Position numbers and translations under genes: made by a program. A DNA stretch of 64,000 bases from Corynebacterium casei LMG S-19264. GTDB taxonomy: Bacteria; Actinomycetota; Actinomycetes; Mycobacteriales; Mycobacteriaceae. The stretch is taken from contig NZ_CP004350.1 of assembly GCF_000550785.1 (NCBI RefSeq), forward strand, positions 1-64,000, in the 5' to 3' direction. The notes below the pieces were generated by a model, which was not told the origin of the DNA, searched no databases, and saw only the letters and a list, made by a program, of their open reading frames with translations. Positions 21,823-31,326 of this stretch are shown here, in pieces. Position 1 is the first letter of the stretch. Each line of letters begins with the position of its first letter.

Positions 21823-22251
21823 ATGCGTATTCTCAGGGACATGGTTTTGCCTCAGATTCATGTCAGCGCCGTTGTCTTTCGCGATTCTCAGAACCAAGTT
21901 CTCACCGTCCGCAAACGCGGTACTGAGAAGTTTATGTTTCCCGGCGGCAAACCCGATCCCGGTGAATCTGCCCTCGACACCGCGGTGCGCGAGGTCCATG
22001 AAGAACTCGGGATTGACCTCGACGCCACCCATCTCACCCCGCTCGGCGTGTTCGAAGCCCCCGCCGCCAACGAAGCCGAGCACAACGTTGTTGCAACCGT
22101 ATTTTCCTACAACGGTGTCGTTTCCCCGAACGCCGCCGCCGAGATCGCTGAACTATCCTGGGTCTCCCCGCACGACCCAGACGTTGTTCTAGCGCCACTG
22201 CTCGCCGACCACGTGTTCCCAGCCCTCGACGCTGACCAGGTCCGTTCTTAG
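21823..22251 (+). CDS. NUDIX hydrolase
   Basis: The 142-residue protein carries the Nudix box GGKPDPGESALDTAVREVHEEL split around residues 44-63 (GX5EX7REXXEE pattern), which binds divalent metal to hydrolyse nucleoside-diphosphate-linked substrates. The N-terminal strand VLPQIHVSAVVFRDSQN and C-terminal WVSPHDPD fit the fold. The start may be the ATG at 21823 or 21841. It follows the permease by 25 bases and may share its transcript. Confidence 0.85.
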   Translation: MRILRDMVLPQIHVSAVVFRDSQNQVLTVRKRGTEKFMFPGGKPDPGESALDTAVREVHEELGIDLDATHLTPLGVFEAPAANEAEHNVVATVFSYNGVVSPNAAAEIAELSWVSPHDPDVVLAPLLADHVFPALDADQVRS

Positions 22252-22385
22252 AAATCCGTGACAGGGATTCAAAAGTGTTGTAGGTTGAGTCCCATGCTTT
22301 TGTATTTCCTATAAGGCGAAGTTGGCCGGCCGTCGCCCGATTGAATTGTTCTCGGGTTGTGTACGGAGGCAACTTGTCCTGACCC

Positions 22386-22517
22386 GTGTCGTGGCGCAGC
22401 GCTTTGCGCGTGTGGCCAGTTGATTGTGTGGGTCGAAGTTTTTCATGTCTGGCTGGGAGCATCGATAAGCTGTGCTTCCAGTGTGTTGGGCATGAGTTTT
22501 TCAAAGGAAATACATGA
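22386..22517 (+). CDS. Possible leader ORF upstream of ABC-F gene, 43 aa
   Basis: A GTG-initiated frame of 43 codons ends with TGA overlapping the ABC-F start codon as ATGA. A GGAGG lies at 22365-22369, 16 bases before the GTG, with a hairpin-forming GC-rich stretch in between. Many antibiotic-resistance ABC-F genes are controlled by translated leaders, so this could be a coupling or attenuation leader. No homolog is known to me, and the start codon is uncertain. Confidence 0.3.
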   Translation: MSWRSALRVWPVDCVGRSFSCLAGSIDKLCFQCVGHEFFKGNT

Positions 22518-24175
22518 ATACCGACGCACGTCGTTTTCCTGCGCGTGAACGCGCCCAAATTATTGCCTCCGAAGTAACTGTTATTCGGGGAACCAACACT
22601 ATTTTCAAAGAAGTTGACCTGGTTTTGAACGCGGAGTCGCGCGTGGGAATCGTGGGTGAAAATGGTCGAGGGAAATCCACGCTCCTGCATGTCCTCGCCG
22701 GGACCTTGGAGCCAGATAGCCGCACGGTGTCACACATTGGCACCATCGGTGTGGCCGAGCAGGAGATGGAATCGCACGGTCAGCGCACGGTGGGTGATGC
22801 GGTGGCGGAAGCGATTGCAGAGCCACTCGCGGCGTTGGCTGCGCTCGAGGAGGCAGGGCAGTTGCTTGCCGATGCCTCCTCCAACTCCGAAGCCGCCTAC
22901 TCCCAAGCGTTGGAATGGGTGGAGCGCCTTGACGCTTGGGATGCGGAGCGCCGCGTTCACATCGCACTCGATGCGCTCAATGCCGTCACCGACACGGACG
23001 CCCGCTTGGCGGAGCTGTCCGTCGGCCAGCGCTACCGCATCCGCCTGGCATGTTTGCTGGGCGCTGATGATGATTTTTTGTTGCTGGATGAACCCACAAA
23101 CCACCTGGACAGCAGTGGCCTGGAGTTTCTCACCGCGCAGATTAGCAGTCGCAAGGGTGGGGTGGCCGTGGTCAGCCACGATCGCGCGCTGCTGACTGAT
23201 TTCGCGCAATACATTGTTGATCTGGATCCCACGCCGGATGGCCGCACGCGCATCTATGGCAATGGCTACGTCGGTTACCGGGAGGGCCGCGCGGCTGAGT
23301 TGGCGCGCTGGGAACAGGCCTATGACAAAGAGCAGGCGGAGCGTGCTCGACTTGAGGCTAGTTTAGATGCTGCGCAAAACCGCTTGGTGGATAAGTGGCG
23401 GCCGGGCAAGGGCACGCCGCGGCATGCGCGCACCACTCGAGCCGGTGGTGCGGTCAAGGCGTTTCATCGCCGCCAAGAGGAGCTGGATACCCATGCGATT
23501 ACCATTCCGGAACCGCCGATGGCCTTTGCCTTCCCTACGTTGAAGACCCGCAAGGGTTCCACGCTTTTAACTGCCGATGCCATCACCGTCACCGACCGCC
23601 TCACCCAACCCGTGTCTTTTGAGCTTGGCCAGCGCGGCCGGCTAGTTATCACCGGACCAAACGGCGCCGGCAAGTCCACGCTGCTCGATGTCATCAGCGG
23701 TCAACTCGTCCCTGATAGCGGGCAGGCGCAGGTGTCGCAAGGCACACGCGTGGGTTATCTGCGCCAGGAAGCCCACCTGCCAGCAGCGCAACGAGCAGGC
23801 CAGCTGTTTCACCGCCACGTGGAACGGCTGATTTCAGCAGGCACCATCAAAGAATCCGCCGCGCTGAGTCTTGCCGATCTCGGCCTGCTGAAGGCTCCCG
23901 AGCGCGACAAGCGCGTGGGCGAGTTGTCCATGGGTCAGCAACGCCGCCTGGAGCTCGCGCTTGTATTAGCGGAGCTTCCACATGTTCTGATCCTGGACGA
24001 GCCCACCAACCACCTTTCCATCGCACTAGTCGATGAGCTCACACACGCCCTCGAAGCAACAAACGCCGCGGTAGTCATGTCCTCGCACGATAGGCAATTG
24101 CTTCGCGATGTCTCCTCCTGGCCCCACATCACCCTCACCGCAAAGGAGTCAGTCCGATCAAACATGGAAATGTAA
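22514..24175 (+). CDS. ABC-F family ATP-binding protein
   Basis: A 553-residue cytosolic protein with two ABC ATPase domains and no membrane segment. Domain 1 has Walker A GENGRGKST (about 50-58), signature LSVGQ and Walker B FLLLDEPTNHLD. Domain 2 has GPNGAGKST (about 381-389), LSMGQQ and LILDEPTNHLS. A charged linker lies between them. ABC-F proteins act on the ribosome, either protecting it from antibiotics or aiding translation. The 260-base leader upstream hints at antibiotic-responsive control, but which subgroup it belongs to is not clear. Confidence 0.9.
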   Translation: MNTDARRFPARERAQIIASEVTVIRGTNTIFKEVDLVLNAESRVGIVGENGRGKSTLLHVLAGTLEPDSRTVSHIGTIGVAEQEMESHGQRTVGDAVAEAIAEPLAALAALEEAGQLLADASSNSEAAYSQALEWVERLDAWDAERRVHIALDALNAVTDTDARLAELSVGQRYRIRLACLLGADDDFLLLDEPTNHLDSSGLEFLTAQISSRKGGVAVVSHDRALLTDFAQYIVDLDPTPDGRTRIYGNGYVGYREGRAAELARWEQAYDKEQAERARLEASLDAAQNRLVDKWRPGKGTPRHARTTRAGGAVKAFHRRQEELDTHAITIPEPPMAFAFPTLKTRKGSTLLTADAITVTDRLTQPVSFELGQRGRLVITGPNGAGKSTLLDVISGQLVPDSGQAQVSQGTRVGYLRQEAHLPAAQRAGQLFHRHVERLISAGTIKESAALSLADLGLLKAPERDKRVGELSMGQQRRLELALVLAELPHVLILDEPTNHLSIALVDELTHALEATNAAVVMSSHDRQLLRDVSSWPHITLTAKESVRSNMEM

Positions 24176-24334
24176 GTAATCGGCCCAGATCGGGCTAATA
24201 ATGGCCCTTTACCGGCCCTAAAATGCTTTGCCTGTGGATAACTTAGGCCCTTGCGTGATGTGTCAACGTAGTTATTCACAGATTTTGAGGCTTGCTCTGG
24301 TGTGGGGTTGCGCTTTGGGTTTAGCGTCGAAGTT

Positions 24335-25441
24335 ATGAAAAATTACAAAGCATTCACGCTCCACTACAGACAGGCGGTGAGCGCTCTTAGAGACATGGCG
24401 GAACTCTCGCCGTACGATATGGCAGCCGATGGGTGGGCCTTGTCGACAGCGAAAAAGTTCTCCAAATTAGCGGATGTATTCTTTGGCTCCACAAACTCGC
24501 CGCGCCTGCAACGTGAATCTGTCGCTCTGGCTGAAGAGCGCGGGTTGAGTATGGAGCGTCTACAGATGATTGATGGTCACGCTCAGAAGGTGAAGAAACA
24601 GCGGGGTGCGGCCTGGAAGTTGCGCGCGGAGTTGATTGCGCACGAGGGTACTTATGAAGAAGTCAACGCTCTGGGCAACCAACGTGTCGATGAACTCATC
24701 GGTGAGAAACCAAAAGAAAAAGGTGTCCGCGTAGGACGCCCGAAGAACGGCATGGTCACCATGAGCATCACTGACACCCAACGACGAATCATCGACTTCG
24801 AGAAAACCCTTGATGCCATAGAGACCACATCAGAGCCACGCTCCAAGGCACTGTTAGAAGCCTTCTGGAAACACATCGACGGCGGTGGAGGTGTGATCAA
24901 ACCCGAATACCGCACCGTTATTGCCATCGGTTTGGATCAATCCGCGACGATTCTCCGTGGTGAAGGCGACGAATCCATCATTGGAGCCTCCGACGGCACC
25001 ACTATGACTGGTGCTGAGATCGTTAACCTTGCGATGTCCGGCGCCCTTGGCGACAAGATTTACGCCGGACTCTTCCACCCCACCGCCGGACCAGTCAATC
25101 TCTACGAAGCTCGGTTCGCGTCAGGCAAGCAACGGATTCTAGCCATGGCGGAGAATCTTGTGTGCCCGTGGCCGGGCTGCAAAGTACCAGCCGATAGATG
25201 CCAGGTGCATCACTTGGATGCGCACAAGAATGGTGGCCAGACGAATCCTTCGAATCTCACCACGCTGTGTGCTTATCACAACGGTGTCAACGACGACGGC
25301 GCCCGGGCAGGGCGCCGCGAGAAAAGTCGAGGGCGGATGATTCGCCACCGCGGACAGGTCAAGCTTGTTACCCCAGGGGGAAAGCTCGTGGGTAACACGC
25401 ATGACTTGAGCACGATGGGGGCGATGGATCTCATCAAATAA
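24335..25441 (+). CDS. HNH endonuclease domain protein (DUF222/13E12-like)
   Basis: From the ATG at 24335 the protein has 368 residues: a helical DUF222-type N-terminal region and a C-terminal HNH domain with CPWPGCKVPADRCQVHHLDA and later LTTLCAYHN (about 285-325), giving Zn-binding Cys pairs and the His-Asn-His core. Such genes are abundant and repetitive in corynebacteria; their target is unknown. Two DnaA-box-like sites lie upstream (24233-24241 and 24272-24280). It converges on panC with 2 bases between them. Confidence 0.85.
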   Translation: MKNYKAFTLHYRQAVSALRDMAELSPYDMAADGWALSTAKKFSKLADVFFGSTNSPRLQRESVALAEERGLSMERLQMIDGHAQKVKKQRGAAWKLRAELIAHEGTYEEVNALGNQRVDELIGEKPKEKGVRVGRPKNGMVTMSITDTQRRIIDFEKTLDAIETTSEPRSKALLEAFWKHIDGGGGVIKPEYRTVIAIGLDQSATILRGEGDESIIGASDGTTMTGAEIVNLAMSGALGDKIYAGLFHPTAGPVNLYEARFASGKQRILAMAENLVCPWPGCKVPADRCQVHHLDAHKNGGQTNPSNLTTLCAYHNGVNDDGARAGRREKSRGRMIRHRGQVKLVTPGGKLVGNTHDLSTMGAMDLIK

Positions 25442-25443
25442 GA

Positions 25444-26277
25444 CTAGATATCCATGTTGTCGATCAACCTGGTGCCGCCGACGGTGATTGCGCCCAGCGC
25501 GAGTGCAGGGGCGGTTGGTGGCCAGGTGATTGGTTGCAAGGTTTCAGGGCTGACAACCTCGAGGTAGTCCAGGTCCACGGCGTCGGCGTTGGAAAGCTCG
25601 ACACGGGCTTGCTCGAGGTCAATTCGGCGATCCCGCAGCGCGGCCAGCGTTGCCGACAGTGCGAGAGCATTTTGGCGATCCGTGGCGCCAAGATGCTGGT
25701 TGCGGCTGGATTCGGCGAGCCCATCGGCGCCGCGGATAATCGGCACGGCGCGGATATCAACGCGCAGGTCCAAGTCATGCACCATGCGTTTGATAACCGC
25801 CAGCTGCTGGGCGTCCTTTTGCCCAAAGTAGGCGCGGTTAGGCCGGATGAGACTAAACAGCTTCGCCACGACGGTGGCAACACCATCGAAATGCCCAGGA
25901 CGGCTGGCGCCTTCGAGCTGGCTGCCCATCTCACCGCTGCGCACCCACACCTCAGGCGTGCCCTGCGGATACATCTCCGCCACATCGGGAGCGAAGATAA
26001 TATCCACCCCGGCGGATTCCAACAGTTGCGCATCCGCGTCGAGGGTTCGGGGATAGTTGCGGTAGTCATCGCAGTCGCCGAGCTGCGCGAACTGCAGGGG
26101 GTTTACAAAAATACTCGCTACGACCATGTCATCCGCAGAAGAAATGTCGGCGCGAGCGGCAGCGACGAGGCTCAAGTGGCCATCGTGGAGCGCGCCCATG
26201 GTGGGCACGAGGGCGATGTGGCCGCGGAGGTCGGCGAGGGCATCGACAAGCTCTGCTTTGGTTTTAATCAGCTTCAT
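25444..26277 (-). CDS. panC: Pantothenate synthetase
   Basis: PanC joins pantoate and beta-alanine with ATP to make pantothenate (vitamin B5), the precursor of coenzyme A. The 277-residue protein has the nucleotidyltransferase motif [13 protein letters not shown] (about 26-38, HxGH-type), YFGQKDAQQ (about 155) and the conserved SSRN (about 191-194). Its ATG overlaps the stop of panB by 4 bases, so the two genes form an operon for consecutive pathway steps. Confidence 0.95.
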   Translation of the reverse strand: MKLIKTKAELVDALADLRGHIALVPTMGALHDGHLSLVAAARADISSADDMVVASIFVNPLQFAQLGDCDDYRNYPRTLDADAQLLESAGVDIIFAPDVAEMYPQGTPEVWVRSGEMGSQLEGASRPGHFDGVATVVAKLFSLIRPNRAYFGQKDAQQLAVIKRMVHDLDLRVDIRAVPIIRGADGLAESSRNQHLGATDRQNALALSATLAALRDRRIDLEQARVELSNADAVDLDYLEVVSPETLQPITWPPTAPALALGAITVGGTRLIDNMDI

Positions 26278-27086
26278 TCGTAGGATTCCTCCGCCGCGGG
26301 GAAGCTGCGCGCGGAAACATCATCGGCGTAGGCACGTGCGGCATCAAGCAGGGAATCACCCAGATTGGCGTAGTGGCGCACGAAACGCGCGGTCTTGGCG
26401 CGGTTAAAGCCAAAGGCGTCCTGCCACACCAGAATCTGGCCATCGGTGTCAGGGCCGGCACCGATACCGATTGTCGCGATTTCAATATCGCGCGTGACCT
26501 GCGCCGCGATCACAGCGGGCACCATTTCCAGCACGACGGCGAACGCACCGGCGGCCTCCACGGCGCGGGCATCACGGGTGAGATTCTCCGCACCCGAACC
26601 GCGGCCTTGAATGACAGGGCCGCCCAGCGCGTGCTCCGACTGCGGGGTGAAACCAATATGCCCGCACACCGGAATGCCGGCGGTGACAATCGCGCTGATG
26701 GTCTCGGCGCGTTCCACGCCACCTTCGACCTTGACCGCCTGCGCGCCGGTTTCTTTCATAATCTTTACCGCGCTGGACACTGCCTGCTCCGGCGAGATTT
26801 CATAGCTGCCAAAGGGCAGGTCAACCACCACTAGCGCGCGGCGGGCGGCTAGCACGACAGCTTTGGCGAAGACAATCATTTCATCAACAGTGATGGACAA
26901 AGTGGTCTCACGGCCGAGCACAACATTGGCAGCAGAGTCGCCGACAAGCAGCATGTCGATGCCTGCCTCATCAAAGATCCGCGCCGACATCGCGTCATAG
27001 CTTGTCAGCGCGGAGATAGGGGAGCCGGCGGCTTTGGCCTCGAAAAAGTGGCGGGTGCGTACCCGCTTTGCATCAATTCCTGACAT
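26274..27086 (-). CDS. panB: 3-methyl-2-oxobutanoate hydroxymethyltransferase
   Basis: PanB transfers a hydroxymethyl group from methylene-tetrahydrofolate to 2-ketoisovalerate, giving ketopantoate. The 270-residue form from the ATG at 27086 begins [14 protein letters not shown] and has the family motifs [23 protein letters not shown] (metal-binding Asp), VKVEGG and GHIGFTPQS. An upstream start at 27119 adds 11 unsupported residues. It is upstream of panC in one operon. Confidence 0.95.
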   Translation of the reverse strand: MSGIDAKRVRTRHFFEAKAAGSPISALTSYDAMSARIFDEAGIDMLLVGDSAANVVLGRETTLSITVDEMIVFAKAVVLAARRALVVVDLPFGSYEISPEQAVSSAVKIMKETGAQAVKVEGGVERAETISAIVTAGIPVCGHIGFTPQSEHALGGPVIQGRGSGAENLTRDARAVEAAGAFAVVLEMVPAVIAAQVTRDIEIATIGIGAGPDTDGQILVWQDAFGFNRAKTARFVRHYANLGDSLLDAARAYADDVSARSFPAAEESYE

Positions 27087-27406
27087 GGCCAAAGTATAGC
27101 CGCGGCTAGATCGGGGCAAAGGGATTTTCGGGGTTTACAATCAGCCACCCGCCGGGGGAGATGTTTGGGGGTATGTCGCGACAAGTTGGCAAAGCGCCGT
27201 GAAACGAGGTGTGTTCGCCTAGCGCAATGGCATTCCCAGGGATTTTGCCAGTGATTTCGCCTCGCGTTCGACTGTTGCAAAGTGTGTGAAACATCCTTCG
27301 CAATTCCTGCTATCCCGATTGTCCAAGTTGTAGGTAGTGGGACTCAAATTCTTATAAACTGTGACGTTGGTTAAGAACCCGTGATTAATGAGAATGGAGT
27401 CTCACT
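27087..27406. promoter_or_regulatory. panB-sucC divergent promoter region
   Basis: 320 bp between divergent genes without an ORF I can support. A TATAAACT-type -10 lies at about 27354-27361, some 45 bases before sucC, and GGAGT precedes the sucC start. Operators for carbon-metabolism regulators may be present but I cannot identify one with confidence. Confidence 0.35.
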
Positions 27407-28600
27407 GTGGACCTTTACGAGTACCAAGCTCGTGACTTGTTTGAAAAGCATGACGTACCTGTACTTCGTGGCATCACCGCTACCTCGCCGACTCAGGCAG
27501 AAGAGGCAGCACAGAAGCTCGGTACCGACGTTGTGGTCGTAAAAGCCCAGGTGAAGGTAGGTGGACGTGGCAAGGCCGGAGGCGTGAAGCTGGCTAAGAG
27601 CCCGGCCGAAGCCGCACAGGCTGCCGATGCCATCCTGGGTCTGAAGATCAAGGGGCACACCGTTCGCCGCGTGATGATCGCCGAAGGCGCGGACATCGCG
27701 GAAGAGTACTACTTCTCCATTCTCCTTGACCGCACCAAGCGCCGTTACCTGGTGATGCTGTCTAAGGAAGGTGGCGTGGAAATTGAAACCCTCGCCGTGG
27801 AACGTCCTGAGGCATTGGTTCGCCGCAGCTTCTCCCCACTCGATGGCATGACCACCACCTTGGCGCGCGAAATCGCGACCGAGGCCGGTTTCAGCGAAGA
27901 AGAAATTGCCAAGCTGATCCCGGTGTTCAAGAAGCTCTACACCACTTACGTGGAAGAAGACGCCACCCTGGTGGAGGTCAACCCACTGGTTAAGACTGGT
28001 GCGGGCGATATCGTCGCGCTGGACGGCAAGGTGTCTTTGGATGAGAACGCTGCTTTCCGTCACTCCGATCACGCGGAACTACAAGACCACAGCGCGCAGG
28101 ATCCGCTAGAGCTTAAGGCTCAAAAGATGGGTCTGAACTACGTCAAGCTTGATGGCTCCGTGGGTGTCATCGGCAATGGCGCGGGTCTTGTGATGTCCAC
28201 TTTGGACGTTGTTGCTTATGCCGGTGAGGACCTGCCAAGCCAGCCAAAGCCAGCTAACTTCTTGGACATCGGCGGCGGCGCTAACGCTGAGGTCATGGCT
28301 AACGGCCTCGAGGTCATCCTCGGAGACACACAGGTCAAGTCCGTCTTCGTCAATGTCTTCGGCGGCATTACCGCCTGTGATGAGGTTGCTAAGGGCATTG
28401 TTCAGGCATTCCGCATCCTGGAATCTGAAGGTATTGAGCCAAAGCCACTGGTTGTTCGCCTTGACGGCAACAATGCCGAGCTCGGCCGCTCCATCCTGGA
28501 TGATGCAAACCTGCCAAAGCTTGTGCAGGTAGGAACCATGGATGAGGCAGCACGCAAGGCTGCTGAGCTCGCCGATTCCAACGCAACCGTCAACGCCTAG
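27407..28600 (+). CDS. sucC: Succinyl-CoA synthetase beta subunit
   Basis: The beta subunit of the TCA-cycle succinate-CoA ligase, carrying the nucleotide- and succinate-binding sites. The 397 residues begin [19 protein letters not shown] and show the ATP-grasp elements [19 protein letters not shown] (about 45-63), VEVNPLV (about 195) and the [13 protein letters not shown] and NVFGGIT segments. The GTG start follows a GGAGT site. sucD follows after 25 bases. Confidence 0.97.
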   Translation: MDLYEYQARDLFEKHDVPVLRGITATSPTQAEEAAQKLGTDVVVVKAQVKVGGRGKAGGVKLAKSPAEAAQAADAILGLKIKGHTVRRVMIAEGADIAEEYYFSILLDRTKRRYLVMLSKEGGVEIETLAVERPEALVRRSFSPLDGMTTTLAREIATEAGFSEEEIAKLIPVFKKLYTTYVEEDATLVEVNPLVKTGAGDIVALDGKVSLDENAAFRHSDHAELQDHSAQDPLELKAQKMGLNYVKLDGSVGVIGNGAGLVMSTLDVVAYAGEDLPSQPKPANFLDIGGGANAEVMANGLEVILGDTQVKSVFVNVFGGITACDEVAKGIVQAFRILESEGIEPKPLVVRLDGNNAELGRSILDDANLPKLVQVGTMDEAARKAAELADSNATVNA

Positions 28601-28625
28601 AGACTTCTAAGGACCAAAATTTCTC

Positions 28626-29528
28626 ATGGCTATTTTTCTCGACTCTGATTCCAAGATCATCGTTCAGGGCATGACCGGTTCTGAGGGCATGAAGCACACC
28701 CAGCGCATGCTCGGATCTGGTTCCAATATTGTTGGCGGCGTGAACCCAAAGAAGGCCGGCGAAACCGTTTCTTTTGAAACCGGTGAAACCATCCCGGTTT
28801 TCGGCACCGTGCGTGAAGCAATTCAGGCCACCGGCGCGAATGTCACCGTCATCTTCGTTCCAGCGAAGTTCACCAAGGCTGCTGTGGAAGAGGCAATTCA
28901 TGCCAACATCCCACTCGCTGTTGTCATTACTGAAGGCGTTCCGGTCAAGGACACCGCTGAGTTCTTCGCCCTGGCGAAGGAATCCAACACCCGCATCATC
29001 GGCCCTAACTGCCCGGGCCTTATCACCCCAGGTCAGTCCAACGCGGGCATCATTCCTGCGGAGACCGCACCGGAGCCAGGCTCCATCGGCCTGGTGTCTA
29101 AGTCCGGCACCCTGACCTATCAGATGATGTACGAGCTCTCCGATATTGGTTTCTCCACCTGCGTAGGCATCGGCGGCGACCCAATCATCGGCACCACTCA
29201 CATTGCTGCGATCGAAGATTTTCAGAAGGACCCTGACACCAAGGCAATCATGATGATTGGTGAGATCGGCGGCGACGCTGAGGAGTACGCAGCGAACTAC
29301 ATTGCTGAGTACGTGACCAAGCCAGTGGTTGCCTACATCGCGGGCTTCACCGCACCTGAAGGCAAGACCATGGGCCACGCCGGCGCTATCGTCTCTGGTT
29401 CCTCAGGCACCGCGGAAGGCAAGAAGCGCGCGCTTGAGGCGGCTGGTGTTCGCGTGGGTAAGACTCCATCGCAAGCCGCTGAGCTTATGCGTGAAGCTCT
29501 CGCTGCGGCCGAAGCGAAGCAGCACTAA
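28626..29528 (+). CDS. sucD: Succinyl-CoA synthetase alpha subunit
   Basis: The alpha subunit binds CoA and is phosphorylated on histidine during the reaction. The 300-residue protein has the N-terminal CoA-binding Rossmann segment ([11 protein letters not shown], about 11-21), GPNCPG (about 125), and the phospho-histidine motif GHAGAIVSG with His251. It forms an operon with sucC and ends before a strong terminator. Confidence 0.97.
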   Translation: MAIFLDSDSKIIVQGMTGSEGMKHTQRMLGSGSNIVGGVNPKKAGETVSFETGETIPVFGTVREAIQATGANVTVIFVPAKFTKAAVEEAIHANIPLAVVITEGVPVKDTAEFFALAKESNTRIIGPNCPGLITPGQSNAGIIPAETAPEPGSIGLVSKSGTLTYQMMYELSDIGFSTCVGIGGDPIIGTTHIAAIEDFQKDPDTKAIMMIGEIGGDAEEYAANYIAEYVTKPVVAYIAGFTAPEGKTMGHAGAIVSGSSGTAEGKKRALEAAGVRVGKTPSQAAELMREALAAAEAKQH

Positions 29529-29556
29529 TAAAACCCCTGAATCACCACGCATAAAA

Positions 29557-29595
29557 AAGGCGGGTACTGAGTCGCAATGGATCAGTACCCGCCTT
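29557..29595. terminator. Terminator between sucD and the dioxygenase gene
   Basis: A perfect 14-bp stem AAGGCGGGTACTGA and its complement around an 11-base loop. It is flanked by an A-run on the left and T on the right, so it can serve sucD and the convergent dioxygenase gene. Confidence 0.85.
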
Positions 29596-29602
29596 CATGT
29601 GT

Positions 29603-30472
29603 TTAGTAGACCTCGATGGAACGGATGTGGTTGCCCAAGCCCACGCGGTTAAATACGGTGCGCGCGGTGGTTGGGTCATTCGCAGCGCCCATGGTCAACA
29701 GCAGTGGCACGAAGTGGTCTGCGGTTGGGTGCGCAATGCGCGCGCCGGGGCCCTTGTTGAGGTAGTCGCGCAGTGAGTCCACGTCGCCGCGGGCGATGGT
29801 CTCACCGGCCCAGTCATCAAAGTCCTGGACGTACGGCTGCAGGGAAGGATCGCGCATGACGGCGAAGCTGTGGGTCATGTAGCCGGAGCCGACAACCAGG
29901 ATGCCTTCTTCGCGCAGGCTGCGCAGCTTGTTGCCCAGCTCCTGCAAATCGGCTGGGTTCATCGATGGCATCGAAACCTGGATAACTGGCACGTCACCGG
30001 CTGGGTACATGGCCATCATTGGGATAAACGCGCCGTGGTCCAAGCCGCGGTCGGTGAATTGGTGAACCGGGGAGTAGCCCAGAAGGCCTGCTACGCGCTG
30101 TGCCAGCTCGGTGGCGTCAGGGGTTTCGTACTGCAGTGTGTAGTAGCGAGGGTGGAAGCCGCCGAAGTCGTAGTACAGCGGGGTGCCTGCTGCCGATGCC
30201 GAAATAGCTACCGGCGCATTCTCCCAGTGTGCGGAAATCATGACTACGGCGCGAGGCTTTGGCAAAGACTCGGACCATTTATTGAGGTAGCCCAGCCATT
30301 CGGCGTCGTCCAGGGTTGGAGGCGCACCGTGGGATACGAAGAGGGCTGGCATTGGTCCGTCGCTCGGTTCCCACACGCGGTGCATGTGTGCGCGTGGGAT
30401 GGTGAGGGCGCGCAGGTCATCCAACGCACCTGCAGGGCGGACTTGAGTACGAGGATCTGGCAGAACGGACAT
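29603..30472 (-). CDS. LigB/DODA-type extradiol dioxygenase
   Basis: The 289-residue protein belongs to the class III extradiol ring-cleavage dioxygenase family that includes 4,5-DOPA dioxygenase. It has LFVSHGAPP (metal His, about 50), MISAHWENAP (second His), GLDHGAFIPM (catalytic His, about 170) and VGSGYMTHSF. It would cleave an aromatic diol using non-haem Fe or Zn; substrate unknown. The MarR-type gene is divergently oriented 131 bp away and probably regulates it. Confidence 0.85.
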   Translation of the reverse strand: MSVLPDPRTQVRPAGALDDLRALTIPRAHMHRVWEPSDGPMPALFVSHGAPPTLDDAEWLGYLNKWSESLPKPRAVVMISAHWENAPVAISASAAGTPLYYDFGGFHPRYYTLQYETPDATELAQRVAGLLGYSPVHQFTDRGLDHGAFIPMMAMYPAGDVPVIQVSMPSMNPADLQELGNKLRSLREEGILVVGSGYMTHSFAVMRDPSLQPYVQDFDDWAGETIARGDVDSLRDYLNKGPGARIAHPTADHFVPLLLTMGAANDPTTARTVFNRVGLGNHIRSIEVY

Positions 30473-30603
30473 GTTCTCTCCTAGAGGATTACTTAAAGGT
30501 TTAACTAAAACTTAGCATGCGTCGCTTAAGATGTAAAGCGATATTTTTTACCTACCTGCTAATCTGTCTTGAAAAGCGCATTTGCTCTGCTAAACTCGTG
30601 CCT

Positions 30604-31107
30604 ATGAATCCCAAGAATAGTCATTCGGGAAAGGGTGCCGAATCTCAAACACGTTGGCTTAATGATGAAGAAAAGGACACCTTCTTCACGCTTATGGCGT
30701 TGATTATTGACGTGGACCGTTCGCTGGATAAGCAGTTGAATCAAAACGCTGGTTTGAGCCACTTTGGCTACACCGCGCTGGCCCGTTTGTCTGAGGCGGA
30801 GAACCGCCAATTGCGCATGAGTGAGTTGGCGTCCACCGCTAATGGTTCTTTGTCGCGTTTGTCGCAGGTGATTGCCAAGCTGGAGAAGAAGGGCTGGGTC
30901 ACCCGCAGCGCCGATCCGGATGATGGGCGTTATACAGTCGCCACGCTTACCGATGCCGGCTACGACAAAGTCGTCGCCACCGCCCCCGGCCATGTTGAGC
31001 AGGTTCAAAAGGTTTTGTTCGATCCGCTGACTAAGTCGCAGGTGCAGCAGGTTCACACCATCGGCCAGCGTATTTTGCGCCGTATTAAAGAACTCGATTC
31101 TGAGTAG
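30604..31107 (+). CDS. MarR-family transcriptional regulator
   Basis: The 167-residue protein from the ATG at 30604 has a winged helix-turn-helix with LSRLSQVIAKLEKKGWVTRSADPDDGRYTVATLT split over about residues 78-112, including the DPDDGR wing typical of MarR. MarR proteins are dimers released from DNA by small aromatic ligands. It is divergent from the dioxygenase gene, which suggests it represses that gene and itself from the shared intergenic region. Confidence 0.88.
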   Translation: MNPKNSHSGKGAESQTRWLNDEEKDTFFTLMALIIDVDRSLDKQLNQNAGLSHFGYTALARLSEAENRQLRMSELASTANGSLSRLSQVIAKLEKKGWVTRSADPDDGRYTVATLTDAGYDKVVATAPGHVEQVQKVLFDPLTKSQVQQVHTIGQRILRRIKELDSE

Positions 31108-31182
31108 TTCTTTTTGCGCGTATAAGCAGCTGTTTTGCTTGAATGACGTGCGAAGAGTAACCTAATTCCCTAGCGAAAGCTT

Positions 31183-31255
31183 GGGGCATTAGCTCAATTG
31201 GTAGAGCACCTGCTTTGCAAGCAGGAGGTCAGGAGTTCGATTCTCCTATGCTCCA
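31183..31255 (+). tRNA. tRNA-Ala (TGC), copy 2
   Basis: Identical to the tRNA-Ala at 17544-17616 over all 73 bases, with anticodon TGC and no complete encoded CCA. It is isolated here, without tRNA-Ile. Confidence 0.97.
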
Positions 31256-31263
31256 CAAGTAAA

Positions 31264-31291
31264 AGGCTTGGTAGAAAAATCTACCAAGCCT
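31264..31291 (+). terminator. Terminator after tRNA-Ala copy 2
   Basis: AGGCTTGGTAGA and its complement form a 12-bp stem around AAAA, nearly the same as the terminator after copy 1. Confidence 0.85.
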
Positions 31292-31326
31292 CTCGCAGTT
31301 TTCAATTGCTGCCGGTACTGTTTTGG

